Source of the DNA: Nonomuraea gerenzanensis
GTDB taxonomy: Bacteria; Actinomycetota; Actinomycetes; Streptosporangiales; Streptosporangiaceae
Assembly (NCBI RefSeq): GCF_020215645.1
Contig: NZ_CP084058.1
Span: 11,834,501-11,898,500 of the forward strand
Direction of reading: 5' to 3'
Length of the DNA stretch: 64,000 nucleotides
The position numbers and the translations under genes are program-made. A model generated the notes under the pieces. The model was not told where the DNA came from, did no database searches, and was given only the letters and a program-made list of their open reading frames with translations. This document shows positions 32,430 through 41,421 of the stretch, piece after piece (the first letter of the stretch is position 1; the number at the start of each line of letters is the position of its first letter).

Positions 32430-34564
32430 GGCGGCGCGTCCCCGTCGTGCTGCAGAACACCGACACCGAGTGCGGCGCGGCCTGCCTGACCATGGTGCTG
32501 GCCTGCCACGGCCACCGCACCACGCTGCACCAGGTCGCCGACCGGCTGGGGGTCGGCAGGGACGGGCTGAGCGCCAGGGCGCTCGTGGACGGCGCGCGCG
32601 AGCACGGCCTCCAGGCGCGGGCCTTCTCGCTGGCGCCGGAGGATCTGGCGCGGGTGCCGCTGCCGGCGGTGGCGCACTGGGAGTTCGGCCACTTCCTGGT
32701 GGTGGAGCGCTGGTCGCCCGACCGGGTGGACGTGGTGGACCCCGGGCAGGGGCGGCGGAGGCTGACGCCGGAGGAGTTCGGGGCGGGGTTCACCGGCGTG
32801 CTACTGGTGTTCCAGCCGGGCGAGGGGTTCCGGCGGGGGTCGTCGTCGATGGCGGGGGCCTGGCGGCGGGAGTTCGCGCGCACGCTGCTGCGGCGGCGCA
32901 GGGGGCTGCTGGCGCAGATCGTGGCCGCCTCGCTGCTGCTGCAACTGCTCGGGCTGGCGCTGCCGCTCTTCTCCGAGCTGCTGGTCGACACCATCGTCCC
33001 GGCGCGGGCCGAGCAGGTGCTGCCGCTGCTCGGGTTGTCGATCGCGCTGGCGGGGGCGGCGCAGTTCGTGATCGGGTACTTGCGGGCGGCGCTGCTGGTC
33101 GCGGTGCGGGCCAGAGCCGACAGGGAGCTCACCGAGAGCGTGGTGGGGCATCTGGTGGCTCTGCCGTACCGGTACTTCACCCAGCGCGCCAAGGGCGACC
33201 TGGTGACGCGGGCGGCCGGGGTGTCCACGCTGGGTGACATCCTGACGGGGCAGGTCGTCGCGGCGCTGCTGGACGGGCCGCTGGCCGTGGGCTACCTGGT
33301 GCTCGTCCATCTCTGGGATCCGGTGTTCGGGCTGGCGCTGACCGGCGTGGCCGTGGCGCAGTCGGTGTTGCTGCTGGCCACCACGGGCCGGATCGCCACG
33401 CTCACCCACCAGGAGCTGGCGGCGCTGTCGGCGGCGCAGAACAGCCTGATCCAGACGATCACCGGCATCGAGACGCTGAAGGCGTCGGGGGCCGAGCGGC
33501 AGGCCGTGGACCAGTGGTCGGCGCACTTCGCCAGGCAGCTCAACGCCGACGTGCGGGCCGGGCTGACCAGGGGCCTGCTGGAGGCGGCGCTGTCGGCGAT
33601 CAGGGTGACGGCGCCGCTCGGCCTGCTGTGGCTGGGCGCCTGGCGGGTGCTGGACGGCCAGCTCACGCTCGGCACGCTGATCGCGTTGAACGCGGTCGCG
33701 CTCGGCGCGCTGACCCCGCTGGGCTCGCTCATGACGGGGCTGCAGAGCCTGCAGCAGGCCGGGGCGCACTTCGACCGGCTCTCGGACATCCTGGCCGCCG
33801 AGCCCGAGCCGAGCGACGGCATCGAGGTGCTGCGGCTGCGCGGCGCGGTGGAGCTGCGCGCGGTGAGCTTCCGCCACGGCCCCCGCGCCCCCTGGACGGT
33901 ACGGGACGTCTCCGTCTCCGTCTGCCCCGGCCAGAAGGTCGCGCTGGTGGGCGCGTCGGGGTCGGGCAAGAGCACGCTGGCCAGGCTGCTGCTCGCGTTG
34001 CACGACCCGGTCGAGGGTGAGATCAGGTACGACGGCGTGCCAGCCGCCGAGCTGAACCTGCGCACGTTGCGCCGCCAGTTCGGCGTGGTCACCCAGGAGC
34101 CGTCGCTGTTCAACGGCTCGATCAGGGAGAACATCGCGCTGAACGATCCCGCCGCCACCATGGATCGGGTGGTCGCGGCGGCCCGGCTGGCGGCGCTGCA
34201 CGAGGAGATCGCGGCCATGCCCATGGGGTACGAGACCGTGCTGACCGACGGCGGCGGCCTGTCGGGCGGCCAGCGGCAGCGCCTGGCCCTGGCCCGCGCC
34301 GTGCTGTCACGCCCGAAGATCCTGCTGCTCGACGAGGCCACCAGCAACCTCGACAGCGCCACCGAGGCCGTCATCGAGGCCAACCTCGGCACGCTCGCGC
34401 AGACCAGGATCGTGATCGCGCACCGGCTGAGCACGGTCAGGGACGCCGACCTGATCCTGGTGATCGACGGCGGCCGGGTCGTGCAGCGCGGCACCCACGA
34501 CGAGCTGATCGCGGCAGGCGGCAGGTACGCCGAGCTGGTCGCCGCACAGACGGTGCTGACTTGA
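32426..34564 (+). CDS. peptidase-C39 ABC exporter
   Basis: The protein (712 aa) is a bacteriocin/peptide exporter with three parts. The N-terminal C39 peptidase has catalytic Cys16 (T-E-C-G-A-A), His89 (E-F-G-H-F-L-V-V) and Asp105 (V-V-D-P); it cuts double-glycine leaders. A membrane domain of six helices covers about 150-425. The ATPase has Walker A G-A-S-G-S-G-K-S-T, Q-E-P-S-L-F-N, the signature L-S-G-G-Q-R-Q-R, Walker B I-L-L-L-D-E-A-T-S and a final H-R-L-S-T-V. All catalytic residues are kept, so it should work. No precursor peptide or modifying enzyme is visible within several kb. The ATG at 32426 overlaps the preceding mini-gene. Confidence 0.92.
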   Translation: MRRRVPVVLQNTDTECGAACLTMVLACHGHRTTLHQVADRLGVGRDGLSARALVDGAREHGLQARAFSLAPEDLARVPLPAVAHWEFGHFLVVERWSPDRVDVVDPGQGRRRLTPEEFGAGFTGVLLVFQPGEGFRRGSSSMAGAWRREFARTLLRRRRGLLAQIVAASLLLQLLGLALPLFSELLVDTIVPARAEQVLPLLGLSIALAGAAQFVIGYLRAALLVAVRARADRELTESVVGHLVALPYRYFTQRAKGDLVTRAAGVSTLGDILTGQVVAALLDGPLAVGYLVLVHLWDPVFGLALTGVAVAQSVLLLATTGRIATLTHQELAALSAAQNSLIQTITGIETLKASGAERQAVDQWSAHFARQLNADVRAGLTRGLLEAALSAIRVTAPLGLLWLGAWRVLDGQLTLGTLIALNAVALGALTPLGSLMTGLQSLQQAGAHFDRLSDILAAEPEPSDGIEVLRLRGAVELRAVSFRHGPRAPWTVRDVSVSVCPGQKVALVGASGSGKSTLARLLLALHDPVEGEIRYDGVPAAELNLRTLRRQFGVVTQEPSLFNGSIRENIALNDPAATMDRVVAAARLAALHEEIAAMPMGYETVLTDGGGLSGGQRQRLALARAVLSRPKILLLDEATSNLDSATEAVIEANLGTLAQTRIVIAHRLSTVRDADLILVIDGGRVVQRGTHDELIAAGGRYAELVAAQTVLT

Positions 34565-34628
34565 TCTTCGTCTAGGAGAACACTGACGGCAAAGGCTCTC
34601 GGGGGACCCATTCCGTCAGGGGCACACG

Positions 34629-34865
34629 ATGAAGAACATTCACCCCAAGGTCGAAGAGGCGCTCGACACCCTCCACCTCACCCCCGTCGCCAGGAGGCGG
34701 CTGCTCACCGGAGCCGGCCTGGCCAGCGCCTCGGCCGCGGCCACCGCGCTGCTGAGCGCCTGCTCGTCCGGGCAGAACCAGCCGGCGGCCACCGGCGGGG
34801 CGGGCACGGCCGGGGACTTCCCGGCCACGCCGAAGTGGAAGTTCGTCCTGGTCTGTCCATCGTGA
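34629..34865 (+). pseudogene. 5' remnant of a sugar ABC transporter substrate-binding lipoprotein
   Basis: The first 74 codons read as a twin-arginine lipoprotein start: A-R-R-R-L-L-T-G-A-G-L near residue 23 and the lipobox L-L-S-A-C at about 40. A Gly/Ala-rich linker and K-W-K-F-V-L-V follow, the usual first strand of sugar-binding proteins. The frame then breaks at a junction near 34850 and stops at 34865. A ribosome site and ATG are intact, so a short lipoprotein might still be made. Confidence 0.75.
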
Positions 34866-35035
34866 TCATCGCGCACAACCACGCCCAGGTCCTGGAGGTG
34901 TGCGACCGGGTGAACCTGCTGCAGCACGGCACGATCACGTTCGACCGGCCCACGGCGCAGACCTCGCTCGCCGAGCTGACGGAGCTGGTGGTGGAGGAGT
35001 ATCGAAGAGCGCGGATCCGGGGCCGATCCCCGTGA
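34850..35035 (+). pseudogene. 3' remnant of a sugar ABC transporter ATPase
   Basis: The frame starting at 34853 reads L-S-I-V-I-I-A-H-N-H-A-Q-V-L-E-V-C-D-R-V, then L-L-Q-H-G-T-I-T-F-D and E-L-T-E-L-V-V-E-E-Y-R. This is the H-loop and C-terminal end of a ribose/xylose-type ABC ATPase. Walker A, Walker B and the signature are missing. It is joined out of frame to the binding-protein remnant, so binding-protein end, permease and most of the ATPase have been lost in one deletion. Confidence 0.8.
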
Positions 35036-35072
35036 CGCGGTAATCCTGGGGCGTTCGGAGGGACTACTGGGT

Positions 35073-35615
35073 GTGGACGATCCCGAAGAACGATTCACCG
35101 ACCTCTACGACCGGCACTACCGCAACGTGCTGGGCTACGCCCTGCTGCGGGCCGACCGGGACGTGGCCGAGGACGTGTCGAGCGAGACGTTCCTCGTGGC
35201 CTGGCGGCGGCTGGCCGACCTGCCGGAGCCGCCGCTGCCCTGGCTGCTCGGGGTGGCGCGCAACCTGCTGGCCAAGCAGCGCGACTCGCGCCACCGGCGG
35301 CAGGCCCTGGTCGATCGCATCGCCGCGCTGACCACCGCCCGCGACCACGAGGCGTGGGACGTGGCCGAGCACGTCGTCGACAGGGAGACCGCCCTGGCCG
35401 CGCTCTGCGCGCTGCCGGAGCAGGACGTGGAGGCGATGGTCTTCGCCACCTGGTACGGGCTGCCGCCCGAGCAGGCGGCCGGCGTCATGGGCTGCTCGGT
35501 GCGCACGTACAACGTCCGGTTGCACCGCGCCCGCAAGCGGCTGGCCCGCGCGCTGAGCCTCGGCGGCGGCCCGCGTCCGCGACTGCTCGACACACCCTTG
35601 GAGGACCCCCGATGA
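35073..35615 (+). CDS. ECF sigma factor
   Basis: The protein (180 aa) has region 2 (F-T-D-L-Y-D-R-H-Y-R-N-V-L-G-Y-A-L-L-R and A-E-D-V-S-S-E-T-F-L-V-A-W-R-R-L) and region 4 (L-C-A-L-P-E-Q-D-V-E-A-M-V-F-A-T-W-Y-G-L, then A-A-G-V-M-G-C-S-V-R-T-Y-N-V-R-L-H-R-A-R-K). The GTG at 35073 follows a GGAGGG site. Its stop overlaps the next start (ATGA). It is the actinobacterial ECF type whose partner is a CU044_5270-family membrane protein; that protein may act as the anti-sigma. Confidence 0.9.
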   Translation: MDDPEERFTDLYDRHYRNVLGYALLRADRDVAEDVSSETFLVAWRRLADLPEPPLPWLLGVARNLLAKQRDSRHRRQALVDRIAALTTARDHEAWDVAEHVVDRETALAALCALPEQDVEAMVFATWYGLPPEQAAGVMGCSVRTYNVRLHRARKRLARALSLGGGPRPRLLDTPLEDPR

Positions 35616-36820
35616 CTGACCGTACGTTCGCCAGGCTCAAGCCCGAAGGGCTGGACGAGCTCGCGGAGGACGGTTACCGGCGACGCCGCGCGGCCGACCT
35701 GGCCCGCGCCTTCGCCACCCCGCGCACCTTCGCCGCCCCGCGCGCCTTCGCCACCCCGCGCGCCCACCCCGGGTCCACGCACCCGCGCCTGCGCCGGCGG
35801 CGCCCGTTCGTCCTGGCGGCGGGCACCGTCGCGGCCGGGCTCGCGGCCGTCGCGGCCACCTTCACGGCCACCTTCGTGGTCACCGGTGACCCCGCGCCCC
35901 GCCAGGCCCCGCCGTCCGCCCGGCCGGTGCTGGATGCGCGCTCGTTCCTGCTGGCCGCCGCCACAACCGCGCGCCGCGAGCCCGCCGAATCGGGCCGCTA
36001 CTGGTACGTCAACGAGCGCGTGCTGCAGAAGGTGCACGTCGCGCCCGAGGAGTACGCGGCCGAGATCAAGAAGCTGGCCGCGACGTTCGAGCAGCGGGAA
36101 CGGGAGCTCAAGGGCGACCTGAGGCGGCTCGAAGCGGCACGCGAGGAGTTCGAGCAGCAGGTCGGCGAGCTGAAGAGGCGCGAGCTGCCGTACACGGCCT
36201 ACGCGGCCGACACCACCGAGAGCTGGCGGGCCATGCGTCCCGGCGAGGCCGGCCGCAGCGTGCGCGGGCAGGACGTGGCGGTCACGTTCGGCTCCCCGCA
36301 GGACGAGGCCGATTGGCGCGCGGCCGGCTCGCCCGCGCTGGTGGAGCGGGGGAAGCGGACGCACGAGGACAACACCCCCCGGGTGTTGTCCATCGACAAC
36401 CCCGGCCTGACCCTCCAGAACGTCTCCGCGCTGCCCACCGGCAAGGACGAGCTCAAGCGACGCCTGGACGAGCTGTGGCGGCGCAGCCCCAACACGGCGG
36501 GCGCCGACAAGGCCGGCTACCTGTGGCAGACAGGCGTGGACCTGATGACCGCGCCGATCAGGCCCGGCACCCGCTCCGCCCTCTACCAGGTGCTGGCCGA
36601 CCAGCCGGGCATCACCGCCCAGGGCGAGGTCACGGACGCGCTGGGGCGCGCGGGGGTCGCCCTGTCCTCGTCCACGGCCGACGGGGTCTCCTTCCGGCTC
36701 GTCATCGACCCGGAGACGGCCGAGTTGCTGGAGTACGACGTGGCGGATCAAGGGGTGACGCAGCTGCGGGTGGCGCTGGCCGGCATGGGCTTCACCGACG
36801 AGCTGGGCCAGCGGCCCTGA
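35612..36820 (+). CDS. CU044_5270-family membrane protein, possible anti-sigma partner
   Basis: A 402 aa protein. The cytoplasmic N-terminus (about 60 aa) carries a short repeat, F-A-T-P-R-T-F-A-A-P-R-A-F-A-T-P-R-A. One membrane helix follows at about 68-88. The large external domain has Y-W-Y-V-N-E-R-V-L-Q-K-V near residue 130, a long charged helix (E-Q-R-E-R-E-L-K-G-D-L-R-R-L-E-A-A-R-E) and a C-terminal beta-rich part. This is the CU044_5270 pattern. It is translationally coupled to the ECF sigma gene, so it probably controls it, but no experimental function is known to me. Confidence 0.8.
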   Translation: MTDRTFARLKPEGLDELAEDGYRRRRAADLARAFATPRTFAAPRAFATPRAHPGSTHPRLRRRRPFVLAAGTVAAGLAAVAATFTATFVVTGDPAPRQAPPSARPVLDARSFLLAAATTARREPAESGRYWYVNERVLQKVHVAPEEYAAEIKKLAATFEQRERELKGDLRRLEAAREEFEQQVGELKRRELPYTAYAADTTESWRAMRPGEAGRSVRGQDVAVTFGSPQDEADWRAAGSPALVERGKRTHEDNTPRVLSIDNPGLTLQNVSALPTGKDELKRRLDELWRRSPNTAGADKAGYLWQTGVDLMTAPIRPGTRSALYQVLADQPGITAQGEVTDALGRAGVALSSSTADGVSFRLVIDPETAELLEYDVADQGVTQLRVALAGMGFTDELGQRP

Positions 36821-36830
36821 CCTTCCGGGC

Positions 36831-39053
36831 TCAGCCGAATCGCACCGTGACCGTCACCGAGGCGCCCTCCTGATCGGCCGGCCGCTCGAACCTGAGCCCG
36901 CCGCCGGTCAGGAGCGCGGCGCCGTCCAGCAGCTCGGCCACCGGCCTGGCCCAGGTCAGCGTCAGCTCGTCCAGCTCGCAGCGGGGGTCGGCGACGGTCA
37001 CGGCCGCGGTGCCGCCGGGCCGCTCGCGCACCAGGACGGCGCACGGGGCGGACGCGGTGAGGCCGCCCACCGTCCCGGCGTTCCAGAAGCAGGCGGACAG
37101 AAGCCCCAGCCCCGGCACCTGCACGGCCTGCAGCCGCGCCGTGTTGGCCAGCACCCGCACCAGACCGTCGGCGGGCCTGGGCTCGCTCGCGTCCGGCAGC
37201 ACCAGGGCTCGGGCCTGGGTCTCCTCCCTCCCCGCACCCGGCAGCAGCAGGTAGGCGTAGGACGCCGCGCGCGGATCGACGCCGTGATCCAGCCACAGCG
37301 TCACGTAGTCACGACTCACCCCGCCACCGTCCCGCCGCTCCCGCGACGTACGCAGCTCCTGGCCGGGCACCACATAACCCCCGTGCCCTTCGAGATGCGC
37401 CCACCCGGCCCCCACCGTGAGCCGCGCGGCGGTCCTGCGGTTGTCCACGACGGTCTCGACAGCCACCCCGTCCTCCCCGGAGATCCCCGCACCCAGGCAC
37501 ACGATCGCGTCATCCAGGAAGAACCACGACTTGAACGCCTCCATCGTGCTCTCCAGCCCGCTCAGGTGCTGCCCCACCGCCGCGTACGTCCCGTCGCAGG
37601 CCCCGCCGACCCACCGCCACGGCGTGCGCGTGTCACCCCACCCCGCACCCGCCCCGTCGGGCAGCCGCAACGTGGACACGGTGGTGCCCGGCAGCCGGTA
37701 GGGGTCCACGGTCGGCCAGAAGGAGTCGGAGTACTGGTCGCCGTGCCCCTCGGCCCACCAGTAGAGCATCCCCGAGCCGGTGTGCCAGCCGCGCAGGTTC
37801 TCGCCGTTGCCGTGCTCGTAGTGGCCGACGCGGTGCGAGGCCATGCTGAGCGCCGCGCACCAGCCGGGCCGCCGGTGCACGGCCCTGGCGCTCATCGGCA
37901 GCAGCCGGTGCCCCACGGGCTCGGCCGCCGCGGCTACGGCGCCGTCCGCCATGACCGCCGCCAGGCGGGCGTGGAAGGCGGGCTCTGCGGCGTGCTCCAG
38001 CATCGGCCGGTACGTGCCGCGCACCGCCCACCCCTTGACCATGGCCTGCCAGCGCGCCCGCTGCTCCCCGGTGGCGCTCTCCCCGAGCAGCAGGACGGCG
38101 GCGGCGATCTCCCGCCCGCGCTCGTGGTCGCCGAACGGCCGCCTGCCGACGCTCCGCCCGCGTACCAGGTCCATGCAGGCCCCGTCGTGCACGAAAGGCG
38201 CGAACGAGCGCTCGACCGTCTCGAAGATCCGCCGGTCGGCCGGCTCCCACGGCGAGCCGCGCAGGACCGCGTACAGCGTGGCCAGCCCCGACAGCAGTGT
38301 CACCCCGTACGCGCCCTGGTAGGGCACCCACGAGTGCTGGATGAACGACCCGTCCCGGTAGAACCCGTCACCTTCCGAGACCGTCGCGAACACCGGCGAC
38401 AGCGCCGACACCGCCAGCGCCGCCCTGCCGTGGTCGTCGTCCAGCATGGCCCGCAGCAGCGTCACCACACACAGGTCCACCCGGTTCGCGGCGGTGCTGT
38501 TGCCGGAGTAGCGGTGCAGGCGGCTCGGCGGCACGTAGTGATCCACCGACTCGGCCAGCGCCTGGCTCCACGTGCCCGCCAGTACGCAGGCGTCCATCAG
38601 CGCCTTCGGCACGCCGATCTGCCAGTGCCACCAGTTGCCCGGGGCGTCGCCGCCCGCCGCGTACACGTGCCGCCGGTAGTGCTCCACCCCGGTGGCGACG
38701 GCCTCGGCGAGGCCCGCGTCCGCGAGGCCCAGCGCGTACGCCTGCGCCATCACCCGCAGCCGCCTCGGCGTGGCCACGAACGACGGGAACGCCTGGTCGG
38801 GCCAGAGCGAGTCGGGCCCGGTCGCCATCGAGGCGCGATACCGCGCGGCCGCCCGGCCCAGCGCCGCCAGCCGGGCCCGGTAGCGCTCGGAGTCGTGCCC
38901 CGGCCCCGCCGTCACCTCCCGCCAGCGGCGGCGCAGCAGGACGAACGTCTCGTCGGGCGTGTGCGCCGCCCGCGCCGGCGCCAACGCGCCCGCCGTTCCG
39001 GCCACGGCCACGCCGCCGAGCCGGAGGAATAATCGCCTGGTTGGCAGCGGCAC
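36831..39053 (-). CDS. family 8 polysaccharide lyase, Tat-exported
   Basis: A 740 aa protein. A Tat signal (T-R-R-L-F-L-R near residue 5, cleavage near 30) is followed by the alpha/alpha-toroid and beta-sandwich of PL8 lyases (hyaluronate, chondroitin or xanthan lyases). The aromatic patch is N140-W-W-H-W. Catalytic residues are Asn190, His240 and Tyr249; their spacing (50 and 9) equals that of Asn349, His399 and Tyr408 in the pneumococcal enzyme. N-G-E-N-L-R-G-W near 415 is the conserved Asn/Arg region. Glycosaminoglycan or xanthan would be cleaved by beta-elimination. A sulfatase lies in the window, but 33 kb away. Convergent with the CU044_5270 gene. Confidence 0.92.
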   Translation of the reverse strand: MPLPTRRLFLRLGGVAVAGTAGALAPARAAHTPDETFVLLRRRWREVTAGPGHDSERYRARLAALGRAAARYRASMATGPDSLWPDQAFPSFVATPRRLRVMAQAYALGLADAGLAEAVATGVEHYRRHVYAAGGDAPGNWWHWQIGVPKALMDACVLAGTWSQALAESVDHYVPPSRLHRYSGNSTAANRVDLCVVTLLRAMLDDDHGRAALAVSALSPVFATVSEGDGFYRDGSFIQHSWVPYQGAYGVTLLSGLATLYAVLRGSPWEPADRRIFETVERSFAPFVHDGACMDLVRGRSVGRRPFGDHERGREIAAAVLLLGESATGEQRARWQAMVKGWAVRGTYRPMLEHAAEPAFHARLAAVMADGAVAAAAEPVGHRLLPMSARAVHRRPGWCAALSMASHRVGHYEHGNGENLRGWHTGSGMLYWWAEGHGDQYSDSFWPTVDPYRLPGTTVSTLRLPDGAGAGWGDTRTPWRWVGGACDGTYAAVGQHLSGLESTMEAFKSWFFLDDAIVCLGAGISGEDGVAVETVVDNRRTAARLTVGAGWAHLEGHGGYVVPGQELRTSRERRDGGGVSRDYVTLWLDHGVDPRAASYAYLLLPGAGREETQARALVLPDASEPRPADGLVRVLANTARLQAVQVPGLGLLSACFWNAGTVGGLTASAPCAVLVRERPGGTAAVTVADPRCELDELTLTWARPVAELLDGAALLTGGGLRFERPADQEGASVTVTVRFG

Positions 39054-39109
39054 GCCCCGATTATCACGCGCCGGGCAACACGATCACCACGCCCGGCAAG
39101 CACCCACCC

Positions 39110-39149
39110 GCGCGGGGCGTGACACGAGCACCGGCCTCACGCCCCGCGC
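39110..39149 (-). terminator. long hairpin at the end of the hydrolase pseudogene
   Basis: GCGCGGGGCGTGA and TCACGCCCCGCGC form perfect 13 bp arms around a 14 bp loop. The right arm contains the pseudogene stop (39137-39139). No T-run follows, so it would be a tail-less actinobacterial terminator. Confidence 0.6.
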
Positions 39150-39891
39150 AGGGCGACGAACCAGTCGAGCACCTCGGGCAGCGACCGGCGGGCGGTCGTC
39201 GTGTGATCGACGTCACCCACGTCCTTCAACGCCGCCTTCACCCCGCTCACCCGCAGCTCCCGCAGGCAGTACCGCGAGTTGTCATAGGCCACGTCCTTGT
39301 CACCACGCCCCGCGTACAGCCGCACCGGCACCCCGGGACGCCACCCCGCGCACGTCACGTCCTTCACCTTCATCGCCCGCAGCAACGCCCCCGACGGTTT
39401 GGTGATCCGCTCCAGGTAGGCGGCGGTGACGAGATCGCGCGGCGAGCCCGGCAGCCCGGCCGCGATCTGCTCGAAGCTGTGGTCCCCCGTCGAACAGCTG
39501 CTCCACGGCCGGGTCACGGAACACCTCGGACGGCGAGCCGTAGAAGTGGTGCAACCGGTTCATCGAGACCGTCCCGTACGCCAGGTAGAAGGTCGCGCTG
39601 TGCGGATCGAGCCGGTCCTGGAGCAGCGCGGGCAGCTCGGCCGCGCGCACGTGGTACGGCCCGGAGATCGGCGCGACCCCCCGCAGCCGGTACGCCGGGT
39701 CCCCGCGCAGCGCCTTGCCCAGCGCCATGGCCGCGTGCCCGCCCTGCGAGAACCCGGTGACCAGCACGTCCCCGCTCAGCGACCGCCCCTGCCGCCCTGG
39801 CCAGCTTGCCGAGCAGCAGCGACTCGCGTTCGCGCGCCGTGCGTTGCAGCGTGCCCGCGGAGATCTCCGTGCCGCCGGACAGCAGGTGCAC
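39137..39891 (-). pseudogene. broken alpha/beta hydrolase (serine lipase/esterase type)
   Basis: Three frames together give one hydrolase. Frame A (39891 to about 39785) reads H-L-L-S-G-G-T-E-I-S-A-G-T-L-Q-R-T. Frame B gives V-L-V-T-G-F-S-Q-G-G-H-A-A, the nucleophile elbow, and Y-G-T-V-S-M-N-R-L-H-H-F-Y. Frame C (to 39137) gives D-H-S-F-E-Q-I-A-A-G-L-P-G and the acid and His in A-G-R-G-D-K-D-V and V-G-D-V-D-H-T-T-T. The B-C switch is one extra base in the C5 run at 39487-39491; the A-B switch is near 39785. The N-terminal part (signal and first strands) is absent, cut by the WGR gene. Either it has decayed or two sequencing errors plus a deletion occurred. Confidence 0.75.
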
Positions 39892-39927
39892 CCGGAACGT
39901 GTCGGGACCGCGCCGCGCGTGAGCCCG

Positions 39928-41352
39928 TCAGAGAAGGCGGCGGATCTCCCCGTACGCGCGGTAGAACCCGCCGCGTCCGGCCGAGCGCACCCCGTCCACC
40001 AGGTAACGGGCGCCCGGCTCGCGGATGTCCTTGGGGAACTGCACGTTCCACGACTCGTAGCCGGGGCTGATCACCCGCACCCGCAGCCGCTCGCCCTCCC
40101 TGACGCACTCCACCACCACGCCGTCGCCGGCCTCGCCCGCCGCCGCCGTAACGGTCTCCAGCACGACGGAGGGCTCGACCGCCTCCAGCGTCGCCGCCGC
40201 CTTGACGTCCACCGGCTGCGGCACGCTGCCGGTGCGGGCGGCGGCGATGGCGGCCTCTCCGGCGTCGATGCAGGCCAGTGTGCCGTCGGTGGTGACGATG
40301 TAGAGCCGCTCGTCCAGGTACTGCATGGAGAAGGCCGAGCCGCAGCCGGTGCCGAGCTTCCACAGCCGCTCGCCCGAGGCGTCGAAGCAGTAGACGGAGG
40401 AGTGGTTGTCACCGGCGAAGACGTGGCGGCCACCCGGCGAGGTGGCGCAGGAGTAGACGGCGCCGTCGCACTGGTAGACGGCCTCCACCCGGCCGTCGCC
40501 CTTGGCCAGGCGGTGCACGGTGCGGCGGGCGGTGCCCGCGTAGACCGCGTGCTCCTCCTGCCAGCCGAACAGCACCGCGTCGGCGACCTTGGTCTCCCAG
40601 ATCGGGGTGCCGTCGGAGACGTCGTAGCGGGCGACGCCGCGCGAGTGACCGAAGTAGACGGAGTCCGCGTCGCACCTGACCATCCAGGCCGAGTCGCCGC
40701 CGCCGTTGCGCGCCCACTGGAACTCGTCCTCGTAGTCGATCGCGGTGACCCGGCCCGCGCGGTCGGAGACGCCGAGCACGCCGTCGTGGATGTCGAGCCA
40801 GTAGATGTCCACGTCGGCCGCGATCTCGTAGGCGGACCTCGGGACCTTGCCGCTCAGGTCGTACACGCGGCCGTCGTCGCAGCCGGCGTAGATCCAGAAG
40901 TCGTCGGCCACGATGCACTTCACGCCGTCGGGCAGCCGGAAGCGGCCGGTCACGGTGCCGGAGTGGCTGAGGGTGTAGACGTCGCCGCGCTGGTTGCCGA
41001 CCCAGCAGCGCTCGCCGTCCACGAAGATGCCGAACGCCGAGGCCCCGCTGTCGAAGCGCCACAGCACCGGCGCCTGCTGGGCGGTCGAGCGGGTGCTGGT
41101 GATGGCCCTGCGGGTGATGGCCCGGCGCTGGCGCACGCCGCGCACGGCGGGCGCGTAGCCCTTGCGGGCCTTCTCGGCGAGCTTCTTGGCCGCCGCCGCT
41201 TGGGCCTTGGCCTCCGTGGGGAAGGCGGTGACCTTGGTCTGACCTGCCTCGCCGATCCGTCCGTACGTGATGGTGACCTGCGTGCCCGCCACGGCCACCT
41301 CGTAGAACTTGTGCGATCCGCCGCCGTCCTCAGACAGCTCCAAGTAGGTCAT
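39928..41352 (-). CDS. WGR-domain protein with a beta-propeller
   Basis: The protein (474 aa) starts with a WGR domain (1-75: F-Y-E-V-A-V-A-G-T-Q-V-T-I-T-Y-G-R-I-G), a nucleic-acid-binding fold known from PARPs and MolR. A Lys/Arg-rich linker follows. Then come six or so PQQ/WD-like beta-propeller blades with repeated A-x-x-x-D-G-x-V-Y and G-x-x-x-V-Y-A-x-D patterns (for example Y-A-G-C-D-D-G-R-V-Y-D-L-S-G-K). As I recall, such WGR-propeller proteins occur in actinomycetes; the role may be sensing or scaffolding. SD GGAGAAG precedes the start. Confidence 0.8.
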   Translation of the reverse strand: MTYLELSEDGGGSHKFYEVAVAGTQVTITYGRIGEAGQTKVTAFPTEAKAQAAAAKKLAEKARKGYAPAVRGVRQRRAITRRAITSTRSTAQQAPVLWRFDSGASAFGIFVDGERCWVGNQRGDVYTLSHSGTVTGRFRLPDGVKCIVADDFWIYAGCDDGRVYDLSGKVPRSAYEIAADVDIYWLDIHDGVLGVSDRAGRVTAIDYEDEFQWARNGGGDSAWMVRCDADSVYFGHSRGVARYDVSDGTPIWETKVADAVLFGWQEEHAVYAGTARRTVHRLAKGDGRVEAVYQCDGAVYSCATSPGGRHVFAGDNHSSVYCFDASGERLWKLGTGCGSAFSMQYLDERLYIVTTDGTLACIDAGEAAIAAARTGSVPQPVDVKAAATLEAVEPSVVLETVTAAAGEAGDGVVVECVREGERLRVRVISPGYESWNVQFPKDIREPGARYLVDGVRSAGRGGFYRAYGEIRRLL

Positions 41353-41421
41353 GTCCGCGCTTCTCCAGAAATCGGGCCGTGATCAATTGCTGGGGAGCGT
41401 AGAGGACAGCGGCGACAAAAG

